Positions 9,282 through 17,849 of a DNA stretch of 64,000 nt are shown here, piece after piece. This stretch comes from Acidobacteriota bacterium (GTDB taxonomy: Bacteria > Acidobacteriota > Vicinamibacteria > Vicinamibacterales > UBA2999), in NCBI GenBank assembly GCA_020851565.1, contig JADZCN010000037.1, forward strand, positions 124,001-188,000, in the 5' to 3' direction. How positions within the stretch are numbered: the stretch's first letter is position 1; each line of letters starts with the position of its first letter. The notes beneath the pieces are model-generated. The model was given only the letters and a program-made list of their open reading frames with translations. It made no database searches and was not told the origin of the DNA. The position numbers and the translations under genes are program-made.

Positions 9282-12200
9282 CTACTCCTGCCCCTCGCGC
9301 GCCCGCGCGAGGAAGCGCGCCACCCGCTCGTCGAGCTCCCGGTAGATGGTTGACGGCGACAGCTCGTGCGTGATCGCCGCGATAGCTCTCCCGTCGAAAG
9401 GCGACTGCGCCTGCACGAGGTGGCGCGCGACCTGGTCCGCGAAGTCGTGCCAGTCGCCCGCCTCGGCCACGAAGGGGATGAGCGACGACGGGAGGCCGTC
9501 GCGGTTGTGGGGCCACCCGACGACCGGCCTGAGCGCGGCAACTGCCTCCACGGTCTTGATCTTGAGCCCCGTCCCCGCCACTGCGGGGTTGATGACGACC
9601 CTGCACGCGGCGTACTCGTCCGCCAGGTCCGGCACGTGGCCCAGGACCATCACGCCCGCTGTGCCTGGCGGCACGGCGCGGCCGACGCCTCCGGCCACGC
9701 GCAGTTCCGCGTCCGGCACGGCAGCCCGCACCATGGGCCAGGCGAAACGCAGGAAGTCGCGCAGCCCGACGGTGTTCATCGGGTTGCCGGACGCCGGAAG
9801 AAAGGCGACCGGACGATCCGGCCACGGGACGGCGCTGCCGACGGCGGCATCCACGCCCGCGACGATGACGTCGGTGCGGGGAGCGAGAGCGCGGAGCGCC
9901 TCCGCATCCGCCGCATGGATGCCGAGCACGATGTCCGCACGCGTCAACAGCCGGGACTCCTGTGCCACGTCGAGACCCACGTCGCGAATGCCGTATGCGG
10001 TCACGCCGCCGCCCTTCTGCGAGAACACGTCGTGGGTGTCCACGATGCGCAGCGACTCGGGCCCGATGGCGTCGAAGATCCGGGTCATGAAGATGTACTC
10101 GGCCACGACGATGGAGGGACCGAGCGTCCGGGAGAGGGATACCGCAGCTGCGTACACCGTGTCGTGGCAGTACCCTCGATCGGTATCCTCGAACGCCGCG
10201 TCCTCACCCGACGCCGCCGTGGACGCCGGAAGATCGGCGAGCGAGGACAGCACATCCGGCACGTCCCGCAGGCGGTACTCGATGCGCCCATCGGGCCGGC
10301 AGAGGACAACGTTGCCGAGCGTGGAGGCCAGGTGCTCGAACGCGCCGGGGGCGGGCGGCTCGTTGGCGAGCGGCGCCAGCACGAGGACAATGCGATGCCC
10401 GCGCGCCTGGAAGTGGTCCAGCAGCCGCGCGAGGCGGTATTCGTTGCCGGCACGGACGGGCCACGGCGAGACGTGACTGACGCACAGCACGGGTGCCGGC
10501 ATGGTGCTGCGGCCGGACACCTGGAGCACGATCGGCGCGCGCGATGTGGACGGTGGCTCGACCGCTGCGCCCACGGCCACCCGGCCTTCGGCCTGGCCAA
10601 TTCGCAGGAAGTGGGTGAGCGGCTCCCTGCCGTCGGCAGCGATGTCCGGGTTCCGGGCCAGGTAGCCGTTGACGGAGAACGCGGGCGATGGGTCGCGGCC
10701 TTCACGCCACCCGTGCCGCAGGTAGTGGAACACGGGGTTCGCGTCCCTGGCCACGTCCTGGTTGCGCGACAGGTACCACGCCGGATCGAACCAGGGGTTC
10801 GGCTTCAGTCCCTCACGCCACCCGTCCCGCAGGAAGTGCGCCAGCGGGTTGATGCCGCGCTCACGCAGGTCCGGGGCCTGCTCGAGATAGAAGCTGGTGT
10901 CGAAGAACGGGTGCGGATCCACGGCCTCGTCCAGCGCATGCCGCACGAAGTGCGCCAGGGCATTCTCGCCGCTGGCCCGTACGTCCGGCCGGCGTTGCCA
11001 GTAGAAGCCGATGTCGAACAGCGGGTGCGGCGAGCGCCCTTCGGCAGCGCCGTGCCGGACGAAGTGGTCGAGGGGATTGGCGCCCACGACGTCCGGGTTG
11101 GCGTCGAGGTAATGCCGCGTGGAGAACAGCGGGTGCGGATCCGCCACCTCCGTGGTGGCCGTCGCCAGGTAGTGCAGGAGCGGATTGACGCGCGCGCGCA
11201 CCAGGTCCGGCCGCTGGTCCACGTAGAACTGCGCGTCGAACAGCGGGTGCGGCGACGCGGCGCCGAGGAACCCGACGTGAAGGAAGTGGCTGAGCGGCGT
11301 GGCCGCGTGCACGGCGCCCTCCGGCCACTGCAGCAGGTAGTGGCGCGGGTCGAACAGCGGGTGCGGATGGCGCAGCTCCCAGCCGCCGTGGCGCAGGTAG
11401 TGCTGGAGCGCCCCATCGGCCGCCGGGATGTCCGGGTTCCGCTGGCGGTACCACGCCGCATCGAAGAGCGGGTGCGGCGACTGGCCGGCCGCATCGCCCA
11501 CCGTGAAGAAGTGCGCCAGCTGGCCGGGGCCCGGCGGCACGCCGGTCACCGCCGCGTAGTGCGCGGGGTCGAAGAGCAGGCTGTCGGCCAGCCGCGCGAC
11601 GTCGGCGCGCCAGGACTGGCGTGCCAGCCGCGCAACGCCCCGTGCAAACGCGAGTGGGTGCCGCGCCGCCGTGCGCGGGCGCAGGTGCGCGTCACGCAGG
11701 CGCGCCAGGACCCGTGCACCGACCGATGCGCGGCGCGCGCCCGGCATCGCCGATGCGCGCACCGCGGGAATGGCCTGGGCAGCGTGGGTGAGCGCCTGCC
11801 GTGCCCTGGTCTCGGCATCGTGCCGCACCAGGCGCATCGCGCGCTGCCCGGCCCGTAGCTGTTGCGCCTGCTCGCGGGCGAACCGTTCGAGCGAGTGGGT
11901 CCGCGCAGCCAGCGCCGCGCGCTCGTCTTCCACCGCCTGCAAGCGGTGCCTGGCCTCGTCGCGCTCGGAGGTGGCACGTGTCAGCGCCGCTGCCGCCGAG
12001 CGCCGGGCATCCTCCAGTTCCGCCAGCCGGGCGCGCAGCGCCGCCTGCAGCGCCTCGTGCACGGACGCGGTCTCGGCGTGAGCGCGCGAGGCCTCGCGCA
12101 GCTGGCGGGTGAGATCTTCGCGTTCCGCGTCCGCGCGCGCCATGGCCTCCTGCAGCGCGGCCTGCAGGCGATCCACGTCGCGGCGCAGCTCGTCACGGCC

Positions 12201-13964
12201 GGACGCCGCCTGGCGATGGGCTTCGCGCAGCGCCTCGACCTGCGACTCGAGGCCGGCCAGGGCCTCGAGTGACCTTCGGACCGGCATCTGCGGGCGTCTC
12301 AGGCTCTCCCGGGCCCTGGCGACGGGGACCCCGGCCACCTCGTGCTGCACGTCCGCTTCGATGTCGAGGTAGCGGCTGGCATCCGCCGGCGAGATGGGCG
12401 CCCCGAGTGCATCCGCGATGGCCACGGCCAGTTCCGAGACGATGCGCGGCACGCCCTCCGCCGGTTCAGCGACCGATCGGAAGCGCAGCAGGCTCCAGTA
12501 CAGGCCACGGAACAGGACGTATCCGTACTCGACGCGCCAGGGGGGCTCCCACTCGAGATCGAAGAACTGGAACTCGCCGCTGCCGTGCACGAGGTTGAAC
12601 GGCGTCGCATCCACGAGGCGCGACGGCACGCGGGCCGCTGCCGCGGGCCGGTGGAGGCCAGCGGCGCTGTCCAGCGCGGCGCGCCACGGCTCGGCCCAGG
12701 TGGCCACGTCGGCGACGGTCCATCCCGGCCGGTTCAGGATGGAGCCCAGGCGCGTCGCCCACACTTCGCCCGGCAGGTATGCCCCCGGCCCCTCGCGGTG
12801 TCGGACGAGTCCCTCGGCGCCCGGCCCCGGCGTTGCGGCCGGCGCGAGCCGCCGATGCTCGATCGCGATGCCGTGAGCGGAGCGGCGGAACGTCGTCTCG
12901 CGCAGGTACTCCGGGCGGCGGTGCCCGCCGAAGTGCCACGCCAGCACCCCGGCGTCGCCCGGCCCGGCCACGAGCCGATGCCCGGCCACCACGAGGAACG
13001 AGTTCGACAGATCGCGAAGCAGGCCGTTGCTCGCCGCCAGGCCCAGCGCCTGCTCGAGCGAGAACACGGGCAGCACCGGGTCCTGCGGATCGCCGACCGG
13101 AGTGGCAGCCACCAGGGTGGCGAGGTCCGCGCTCCACTCCCGATCGGCCAGGCCCGACGGCGTGACCACGGTGCGCGGGAACTTGTAGTCGGGCAGCGGT
13201 GCGTAGACGGCGTGATGGGCAAGGCTGTCCGCGACGAGCGCCGTCAGTTCCCGGAGGCCGAACGTCCGGGGCTCCCCCGGGCGATAGGCGTCGTTCACGC
13301 CGACCATGGCCACGCCCAGGTGATCCTCGGGCCAGCCGGCCAGATACTTGAGCCCCAGCTGGTTCTCGATGGCGATGATGAGCACGCCCTCGTCGGCCAG
13401 CAGGCGCGCGGCGTGCCGCACGACGCGGCGCGCGGCGTCCTCGCCCCCGGCGAAGCGCGAGGCCCACTCGAGCACGCCGACCAGGGTGATGGCCGTGAAG
13501 GGCTGGTCGGACTGGAAGCGCTCGAAGCGCTCGTGCACGACCGCGACGTTCTCGAGACCGCGGCAGCGCGCGGCCGTGATGGTGGCGCGGCGGCGGCTGC
13601 CCTCGAGGGCGACCACCTCGCCGCCGAGTTCGCCCAGATATCGCGTGAGCACGCCACAGCCGGAGCCCACTTCGAGGGTACGGCCGCGAAGGTGCCCCTC
13701 GAAGGGGCGCAGCAGGTTGGCGCGCGCCGGGCTGAGATGGTAGCGCGTCGGCCAGTCGACGGCACGTGCCGCCAGTTCCGCGGACTGCAGCGAGCGGTCC
13801 GACGCCGCCCGCATCAGCGAGAGCAGGCTCTCTTCGACGACGTCGCCGTCCGAGTACTCCAGGTCGTCCCCGGTGCCGGAGGGCACATAGATGCGCGCCT
13901 TCTCGTCGAAGGTATACGCGGCGGCGATGGGCCCGGGGTGGATACGGCGCGGCACGGTCTTCAA
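9282..13964 (-). CDS. Giant methyltransferase / kinase-like / coiled-coil / tandem-repeat / GT4 protein
   Basis: 1560 residues, TTG start at 13964 (GTG 13955 is an alternative). Order of parts: class I methyltransferase (about 80-290; RTLEVGSGCGVLTRYLG, VALEGS, ITLVGVLEWA); a segment about 300-520 with DATPFNLVHG and FFDLEWEPP, like the catalytic and metal loops of a kinase or aminoglycoside-phosphotransferase fold; coiled coil about 565-705; nine repeats of 36-38 residues about 799-1128 with consensus HPLFD-x3-Y-x4-PD-x5-NPL-HYLRHG-x2-EGR; and a GT4 domain about 1152-1555 (LCVSHVSPWPVRAGNEYRL, AGTGLKIKTVEAVAALRPV). Methyltransferase-kinase-coiled coil is the architecture of WbdD, which caps and measures O-antigen chains. 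The repeats and GT4 domain are additions. Confidence 0.82.
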   Translation of the reverse strand: MKTVPRRIHPGPIAAAYTFDEKARIYVPSGTGDDLEYSDGDVVEESLLSLMRAASDRSLQSAELAARAVDWPTRYHLSPARANLLRPFEGHLRGRTLEVGSGCGVLTRYLGELGGEVVALEGSRRRATITAARCRGLENVAVVHERFERFQSDQPFTAITLVGVLEWASRFAGGEDAARRVVRHAARLLADEGVLIIAIENQLGLKYLAGWPEDHLGVAMVGVNDAYRPGEPRTFGLRELTALVADSLAHHAVYAPLPDYKFPRTVVTPSGLADREWSADLATLVAATPVGDPQDPVLPVFSLEQALGLAASNGLLRDLSNSFLVVAGHRLVAGPGDAGVLAWHFGGHRRPEYLRETTFRRSAHGIAIEHRRLAPAATPGPGAEGLVRHREGPGAYLPGEVWATRLGSILNRPGWTVADVATWAEPWRAALDSAAGLHRPAAAARVPSRLVDATPFNLVHGSGEFQFFDLEWEPPWRVEYGYVLFRGLYWSLLRFRSVAEPAEGVPRIVSELAVAIADALGAPISPADASRYLDIEADVQHEVAGVPVARARESLRRPQMPVRRSLEALAGLESQVEALREAHRQAASGRDELRRDVDRLQAALQEAMARADAEREDLTRQLREASRAHAETASVHEALQAALRARLAELEDARRSAAAALTRATSERDEARHRLQAVEDERAALAARTHSLERFAREQAQQLRAGQRAMRLVRHDAETRARQALTHAAQAIPAVRASAMPGARRASVGARVLARLRDAHLRPRTAARHPLAFARGVARLARQSWRADVARLADSLLFDPAHYAAVTGVPPGPGQLAHFFTVGDAAGQSPHPLFDAAWYRQRNPDIPAADGALQHYLRHGGWELRHPHPLFDPRHYLLQWPEGAVHAATPLSHFLHVGFLGAASPHPLFDAQFYVDQRPDLVRARVNPLLHYLATATTEVADPHPLFSTRHYLDANPDVVGANPLDHFVRHGAAEGRSPHPLFDIGFYWQRRPDVRASGENALAHFVRHALDEAVDPHPFFDTSFYLEQAPDLRERGINPLAHFLRDGWREGLKPNPWFDPAWYLSRNQDVARDANPVFHYLRHGWREGRDPSPAFSVNGYLARNPDIAADGREPLTHFLRIGQAEGRVAVGAAVEPPSTSRAPIVLQVSGRSTMPAPVLCVSHVSPWPVRAGNEYRLARLLDHFQARGHRIVLVLAPLANEPPAPGAFEHLASTLGNVVLCRPDGRIEYRLRDVPDVLSSLADLPASTAASGEDAAFEDTDRGYCHDTVYAAAVSLSRTLGPSIVVAEYIFMTRIFDAIGPESLRIVDTHDVFSQKGGGVTAYGIRDVGLDVAQESRLLTRADIVLGIHAADAEALRALAPRTDVIVAGVDAAVGSAVPWPDRPVAFLPASGNPMNTVGLRDFLRFAWPMVRAAVPDAELRVAGGVGRAVPPGTAGVMVLGHVPDLADEYAACRVVINPAVAGTGLKIKTVEAVAALRPVVGWPHNRDGLPSSLIPFVAEAGDWHDFADQVARHLVQAQSPFDGRAIAAITHELSPSTIYRELDERVARFLARAREGQE

Positions 13965-14007
13965 ACCGGTCGAGAGAGAGACTGCCTAGGATACTATTTC
14001 GACCGTG

Positions 14008-14589
14008 ATGCAGGACTACATTACGGCCGAAATCAGCCGGTCGGCGGACCTGGTTTCGGCCCTGGCCGGGGCGATCGGCCTGAGGCAGTCGCTCGAGGCG
14101 GCCGCGCGCGCCTGCGCCAGCTGCCTCGAAGGCGGCGGCACGGTGCTCTTCGCCGGCAACGGCGGCAGCGCCGCCGAAGCACAGCACTTCGCCGCGGAGC
14201 TGGTGAGCCGCTTCGCATTCGACCGCGACGCACTGCCCGCGCAGGCGCTGACCACCGACACCTCCGTCCTCACGGCCATCGGGAACGACTACGGCTTCGA
14301 CCAGGTGTTCGCGCGCCAGGTACGCGCCTGCGGGCGGAAGGGCGACGTCCTCATCGGTCTCTCGACGTCAGGAACGTCCCCGAACGTGCTGCGCGCCTTC
14401 GAGGCGGCGCGCGAGCGCGGGCTCGTCTCCGTCGGGTTCACCGGCAATCGCGGCGGACCGATGCGCGAACTGTGCGACCACCTGATCGAAGTGCCATCCG
14501 GCGACACGCCCCGCATCCAGGAAGGCCACCTCGTGCTCGGGCACATCCTCTGCGGCCTGGTCGAGCGCGCGCGGTTCGGTCCCCGATAG
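14008..14589 (+). CDS. gmhA: Sedoheptulose-7-phosphate isomerase (phosphoheptose isomerase)
   Basis: 193 residues, the usual GmhA length (about 190). It converts sedoheptulose 7-phosphate to D-glycero-D-manno-heptose 7-phosphate, the first step of nucleotide-heptose synthesis. The SIS-domain motif FAGNGGSAAEAQHFAAEL, the TTDTSVLTAIGND stretch, GLSTSGTSPNVLRAF and the closing EGHLVLGHILCGLVE with His are all as in the family. ATG 14008 is chosen; GTG 14005 directly before it is possible. It is divergent from the giant gene with about 40 bases between them, where TACTAT (13993-13998) could be a -10 box with almost no leader. It is followed two bases later by an epimerase. Confidence 0.93.
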   Translation: MQDYITAEISRSADLVSALAGAIGLRQSLEAAARACASCLEGGGTVLFAGNGGSAAEAQHFAAELVSRFAFDRDALPAQALTTDTSVLTAIGNDYGFDQVFARQVRACGRKGDVLIGLSTSGTSPNVLRAFEAARERGLVSVGFTGNRGGPMRELCDHLIEVPSGDTPRIQEGHLVLGHILCGLVERARFGPR

Positions 14590-14591
14590 CC

Positions 14592-15548
14592 ATGCGTGCC
14601 TTCGTCACCGGCGGTGCCGGTTTCATCGGGAGCTCGCTCGTGGACCGCCTGCTGGCGGATGGCCACGAGGCCGTGGCGTTCGACAACTTCTCCACGGGCC
14701 AGCGCGCCTTCCTCGACGAGGCCTTGCGGCATCCGCGGTTCAGCCTCGTCGAAGGCGACACGCTGGACCCGCCCGGGCTGGCGCGCGCCATGGCGGGGTC
14801 GGACGTGGTCTTCCACCTCGCCGCCAACGCCGACGTGCGCTTCGGCACCGATCATCCGCGCAGGGACCTCGAGCAGAACACCATCGCGACGTTCAACGTG
14901 CTCGAGGCCATGCGCGCCAACGGCATCAAACGCATCGCGTTCTCGTCCACCGGCTCGGTGTACGGCGAGGCGCACGTGTTCCCCACGCCGGAGGATGCCC
15001 CCTTTCCGGTTCAGACGTCGCTGTACGGCGCCTCGAAACTGGCCGGCGAGGGGCTGATTGCCGCCTATGGCTCCGGCTTCGGCTTCGAGGGGTGCATCTT
15101 CCGGTTCGTCTCCATCCTGGGCGAACGCTACACGCACGGGCACGTGTTCGACTTCTACAAGAGCCTGCGGAACGATCCGACGCGCCTCCGGGTGCTGGGG
15201 AACGGGAAGCAGCGCAAATCGTACCTCTACATCGGCGACTGCCTGGACGCGATGATCCTCGCCATGGCGAAGACGCGCCGCGCCATCGAGATCTACAACC
15301 TGGGCACGGACGAGTACTGCGAGGTGAATCACTCCATCGGGTGGATCACCGAGCGGCTGGGCCTTCGTCCCGCGCTCGAGTACACCGGCGGCGATCGCGG
15401 CTGGGTGGGCGACAATCCGTTCATCTTCCTCGACACCACGAAAATAGGGTCGCTTGGCTGGACGCCGAAGCTGACCATCAGGGAGGGCATCATTCGTACT
15501 CTCGACTACCTGCAGCAGAACCCCGCCCTGCTCGAGGCACGCGCATGA
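14592..15548 (+). CDS. NAD-dependent nucleotide-sugar epimerase/dehydratase (extended SDR)
   Basis: 318 residues. The Rossmann motif TGGAGFIGSSLVDRL is at the N-terminus, FHLAANADVRFGTD in the middle, and the catalytic pair in YGASKLAGE, with Ser in SSTGSVYGE. The substrate side (FRFVSILGERYTHGHVFDF) resembles UDP-glucose 4-epimerase-like enzymes that use hexose or heptose nucleotides. It starts two bases after gmhA and its stop overlaps the next start (ATGA), so it belongs to the same operon and may act on GDP-heptose, though this is inferred only from position. The family is safe; the substrate is not. Confidence 0.85.
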   Translation: MRAFVTGGAGFIGSSLVDRLLADGHEAVAFDNFSTGQRAFLDEALRHPRFSLVEGDTLDPPGLARAMAGSDVVFHLAANADVRFGTDHPRRDLEQNTIATFNVLEAMRANGIKRIAFSSTGSVYGEAHVFPTPEDAPFPVQTSLYGASKLAGEGLIAAYGSGFGFEGCIFRFVSILGERYTHGHVFDFYKSLRNDPTRLRVLGNGKQRKSYLYIGDCLDAMILAMAKTRRAIEIYNLGTDEYCEVNHSIGWITERLGLRPALEYTGGDRGWVGDNPFIFLDTTKIGSLGWTPKLTIREGIIRTLDYLQQNPALLEARA

Positions 15549-16861
15549 ACGTCGCCGTGCTCGGGCTGTGGCACCTGGGCCCCGTCACCGCCGCCTGCGC
15601 GGCCGCCGCGGGCCACACCGTGATCGGCTGGGATCCGGATGCGGACACGGTCAACGCGCTCGCCGAGGCGCGGTCGCCCGTCGCCGAACCGGGCCTGCCG
15701 GAGCTGCTCGCCGAGGGAATCGCCTCGTGGCGCCTGCGCTTCTCGCCCGACCTCCGCGAAGCGGTCGCGGATGCCGACGTCGTGTGGGTGGCCTTCGACA
15801 CCCCCGTGGACGACGAGGACCGCGCGGACGTGGACTGGGTCGTGAACCACGTGCGCGCGGCGTTCCCTCACGTGAAGGACGGCGCCATCGTCCTCAGCTC
15901 GTCGCAGCTGCCGGTGGGGACCCTTGCCCGGCTGGAGCAGGACTGGGCCGGCGTGGCCGCCGGCCGGCGCGTTTCGTTCGCCTGCCTGCCGGAGAACCTG
16001 CGGCTCGGCAGGGCCATCGACACCTTCGCGAAGCCCGAGCGCATCGTCCTCGGCGTGCGGTCCGATGACGATCGCGCGCGGCTGCTGGCGCTGGTGGCCC
16101 CGTTCACCGACCGGATCGAGTGGATGTCGGTGGAGTCCGCCGAGATGACCAAGCACGCCATCAACGCGGTCCTCGCCACGTCGGTGACCTTCATCAACGA
16201 GATCGCCGCGCTCTGCGAGCAGACCGGCGCGGACGCGAAGGAGGTGGAGCGCGGCCTGAAGTCGGAGAAGCGCATCGGGCCTCATGCGTATCTCGGGCCG
16301 GGCGCGGCGTTTGCCGGCGGCACGCTGGCGCGCGACGTGGTGTTCCTGAGGGCGCTGGGACAGTCGGTCGGGCGCCTCACGCCCCTCATGGACGGCGTCG
16401 AGACCTCGAACCGCGAGCACCGCGACTGGGCGCGGCGCCGGATCGAGTCGCGGCTCGGTCCCCTCGCGGGCCGCACCATCGCCGTGTGGGGGCTGACCTA
16501 CAAGCCCGGCACCGACACGCTCCGACGATCGACGGCCGTGGAGCTCTGCCGCTGGCTGCTGGAGCAGGGCGTCCACGTGCGTGTCCACGATCCGGCGGTG
16601 AAGGGACTGCCGGACGAGCTGTCGGGCGCGACGCGGGCCTTCACACCCGAGGAAGCGGCCACGGGCGCCGACGCGCTGGTGGTGGCCACGGAATGGCCCG
16701 CCTATCGCGAGGTGAGCGCCGACGCGCTGGTACAGGTGATGGCCGGGCGCGTGATCGTGGACGCGAACCGCTTCCTGGCGTCCACGGCCGGCGCCGACCC
16801 GCGGTTTACCATGTTGTCGGTCGGGGTGGCCGGCCGCCGAATTTCGGGCCGCCGGGACTGA
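15545..16861 (+). CDS. Nucleotide-sugar dehydrogenase family protein lacking the catalytic cysteine
   Basis: 438 residues, typical UDP-glucose/GDP-mannose dehydrogenase length and order: N-terminal Rossmann (VAVLGLWHLGPVTAACAAA), LPENLRLG, EMTKHAINAVLATSVTFINE, and a C-terminal NAD/UDP-binding half with WGLTYKPGTDTLRRS. The active-site loop that normally reads GxGxGGxC-x2-KD is GPGAAFAGGTLARD: threonine replaces the nucleophilic cysteine and arginine the lysine. A normal two-step oxidation to a uronic acid is then doubtful. The last codons (GRRD and stop) lie in a REP palindrome. It overlaps the preceding epimerase by four bases and belongs to the heptose cassette. Confidence 0.82.
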   Translation: MNVAVLGLWHLGPVTAACAAAAGHTVIGWDPDADTVNALAEARSPVAEPGLPELLAEGIASWRLRFSPDLREAVADADVVWVAFDTPVDDEDRADVDWVVNHVRAAFPHVKDGAIVLSSSQLPVGTLARLEQDWAGVAAGRRVSFACLPENLRLGRAIDTFAKPERIVLGVRSDDDRARLLALVAPFTDRIEWMSVESAEMTKHAINAVLATSVTFINEIAALCEQTGADAKEVERGLKSEKRIGPHAYLGPGAAFAGGTLARDVVFLRALGQSVGRLTPLMDGVETSNREHRDWARRRIESRLGPLAGRTIAVWGLTYKPGTDTLRRSTAVELCRWLLEQGVHVRVHDPAVKGLPDELSGATRAFTPEEAATGADALVVATEWPAYREVSADALVQVMAGRVIVDANRFLASTAGADPRFTMLSVGVAGRRISGRRD

Positions 16862-16952
16862 AGTCCCGGCGCTCCACACACCAAGCGGAGCGTCCGGGGC
16901 TTGAGCCCCGGCGTCCGAGCACCAAGCGGAGCGTCCGGGGCTTCAGCCCCGG
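16851..16952. repeat. Cluster of three REP-like palindromes
   Basis: Copy 1 (16851-16870) is the core GCCGGGACTGAAGTCCCGGC with tail GCTCC to its right. Copies 2 and 3 (around 16893-16911 and 16933-16952) have the core with GGGGCTTGAGCCCC or GGGGCTTCAGCCCC and the tail GCGGAGCG to the left, so they run opposite to copy 1; they repeat with a period of about 41 bases. Copy 1 contains the TGA (16859-16861) that ends the dehydrogenase gene. Confidence 0.85.
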
Positions 16953-16973
16953 CGTCCGAGATCGACGTCATCG

Positions 16974-17849
16974 ATGTCCTACTCACTGACCGGCCGTTCG
17001 GCCCTTATCACCGGCGCCAGCCAGGGTCTCGGGCTCGCGATCGCCCGCGCCTACGTGCAGGCAGGGGCGAGCGTCATGATGTGCGCGCGCGACCAGGCCA
17101 TGCTCGCCCGCTCGCGCGACGACGTGGCGGCGCTGGCCGGCCCCTCGCAGCGTGTGGAGGCCATGCCCGCCGACGTGTCGGTGATGGCCGACGTCGAGGC
17201 GCTGGTGTCGGCCTCCATCGAGCGGCTGGGCGGCCTGCACGTGCTGGTGAACAACGCCGGCGTGTACGGCCCGATGGGCGCGCTCGACGAGATCGACTGG
17301 GCCGAGTGGCTTCGCGCGATGGACATCAACGTCAACGGGTCGGTGCTGCCCATCCGCGAGGTGCTGCCGCACTTCAGGCAGCAGCGCTACGGGAAGATCA
17401 TCCAGCTCTCGGGCGGCGGGGCGACGAGCCCGCTGCCGCGCATCACTGCGTATGCCGCCTCGAAGGCGGCCATCGTGCGCCTGGCCGAGAGCGTCGCGCT
17501 GGACGTGAAGGCCGACGGCATCGACGTCAACAGCATCGCGCCCGGCGCCCTCAACACGCGCATGATGGAGCAGCTGCTCTCGGCCGGCGCGGGCGCCGTG
17601 GGCGAGGGGTTCTACGAGCGGATGAAGAGGCTGGCGGAGGGTGGGGCGACGCCGCTCGACGTCGGCGCGGCGCTCACCGTTTTCCTCGGCTCGGCGGCGA
17701 GCGACGGCATCACCGGCAAGCTCATCTCGGCGCCGTGGGATCCATGGGAGGCGTTCCCCGAGCACCGGGACGACCTGGACACCACGGACATCTACACGCT
17801 CCGCCGCATCGTCCCGAAGGATCGGGGGAAGACGTGGGGCGATCGATGA
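16974..17849 (+). CDS. Short-chain dehydrogenase/reductase
   Basis: 291 residues of classical SDR: cofactor loop TGASQGLGLA, NNAGVYGP, catalytic Ser in IQLSGGGAT and YAASKAA. The APGALNTRMM stretch follows as usual. A C-terminal tail (SAPWDPWEAFPEHRDDLD, then a basic end) is longer than in most SDRs. It follows the REP cluster and its stop overlaps the Gfo/Idh/MocA gene (ATGA). The two probably act in sequence as oxidoreductases on one sugar intermediate of the heptose pathway, an inference from coupling. The substrate is unknown. Confidence 0.85.
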   Translation: MSYSLTGRSALITGASQGLGLAIARAYVQAGASVMMCARDQAMLARSRDDVAALAGPSQRVEAMPADVSVMADVEALVSASIERLGGLHVLVNNAGVYGPMGALDEIDWAEWLRAMDINVNGSVLPIREVLPHFRQQRYGKIIQLSGGGATSPLPRITAYAASKAAIVRLAESVALDVKADGIDVNSIAPGALNTRMMEQLLSAGAGAVGEGFYERMKRLAEGGATPLDVGAALTVFLGSAASDGITGKLISAPWDPWEAFPEHRDDLDTTDIYTLRRIVPKDRGKTWGDR

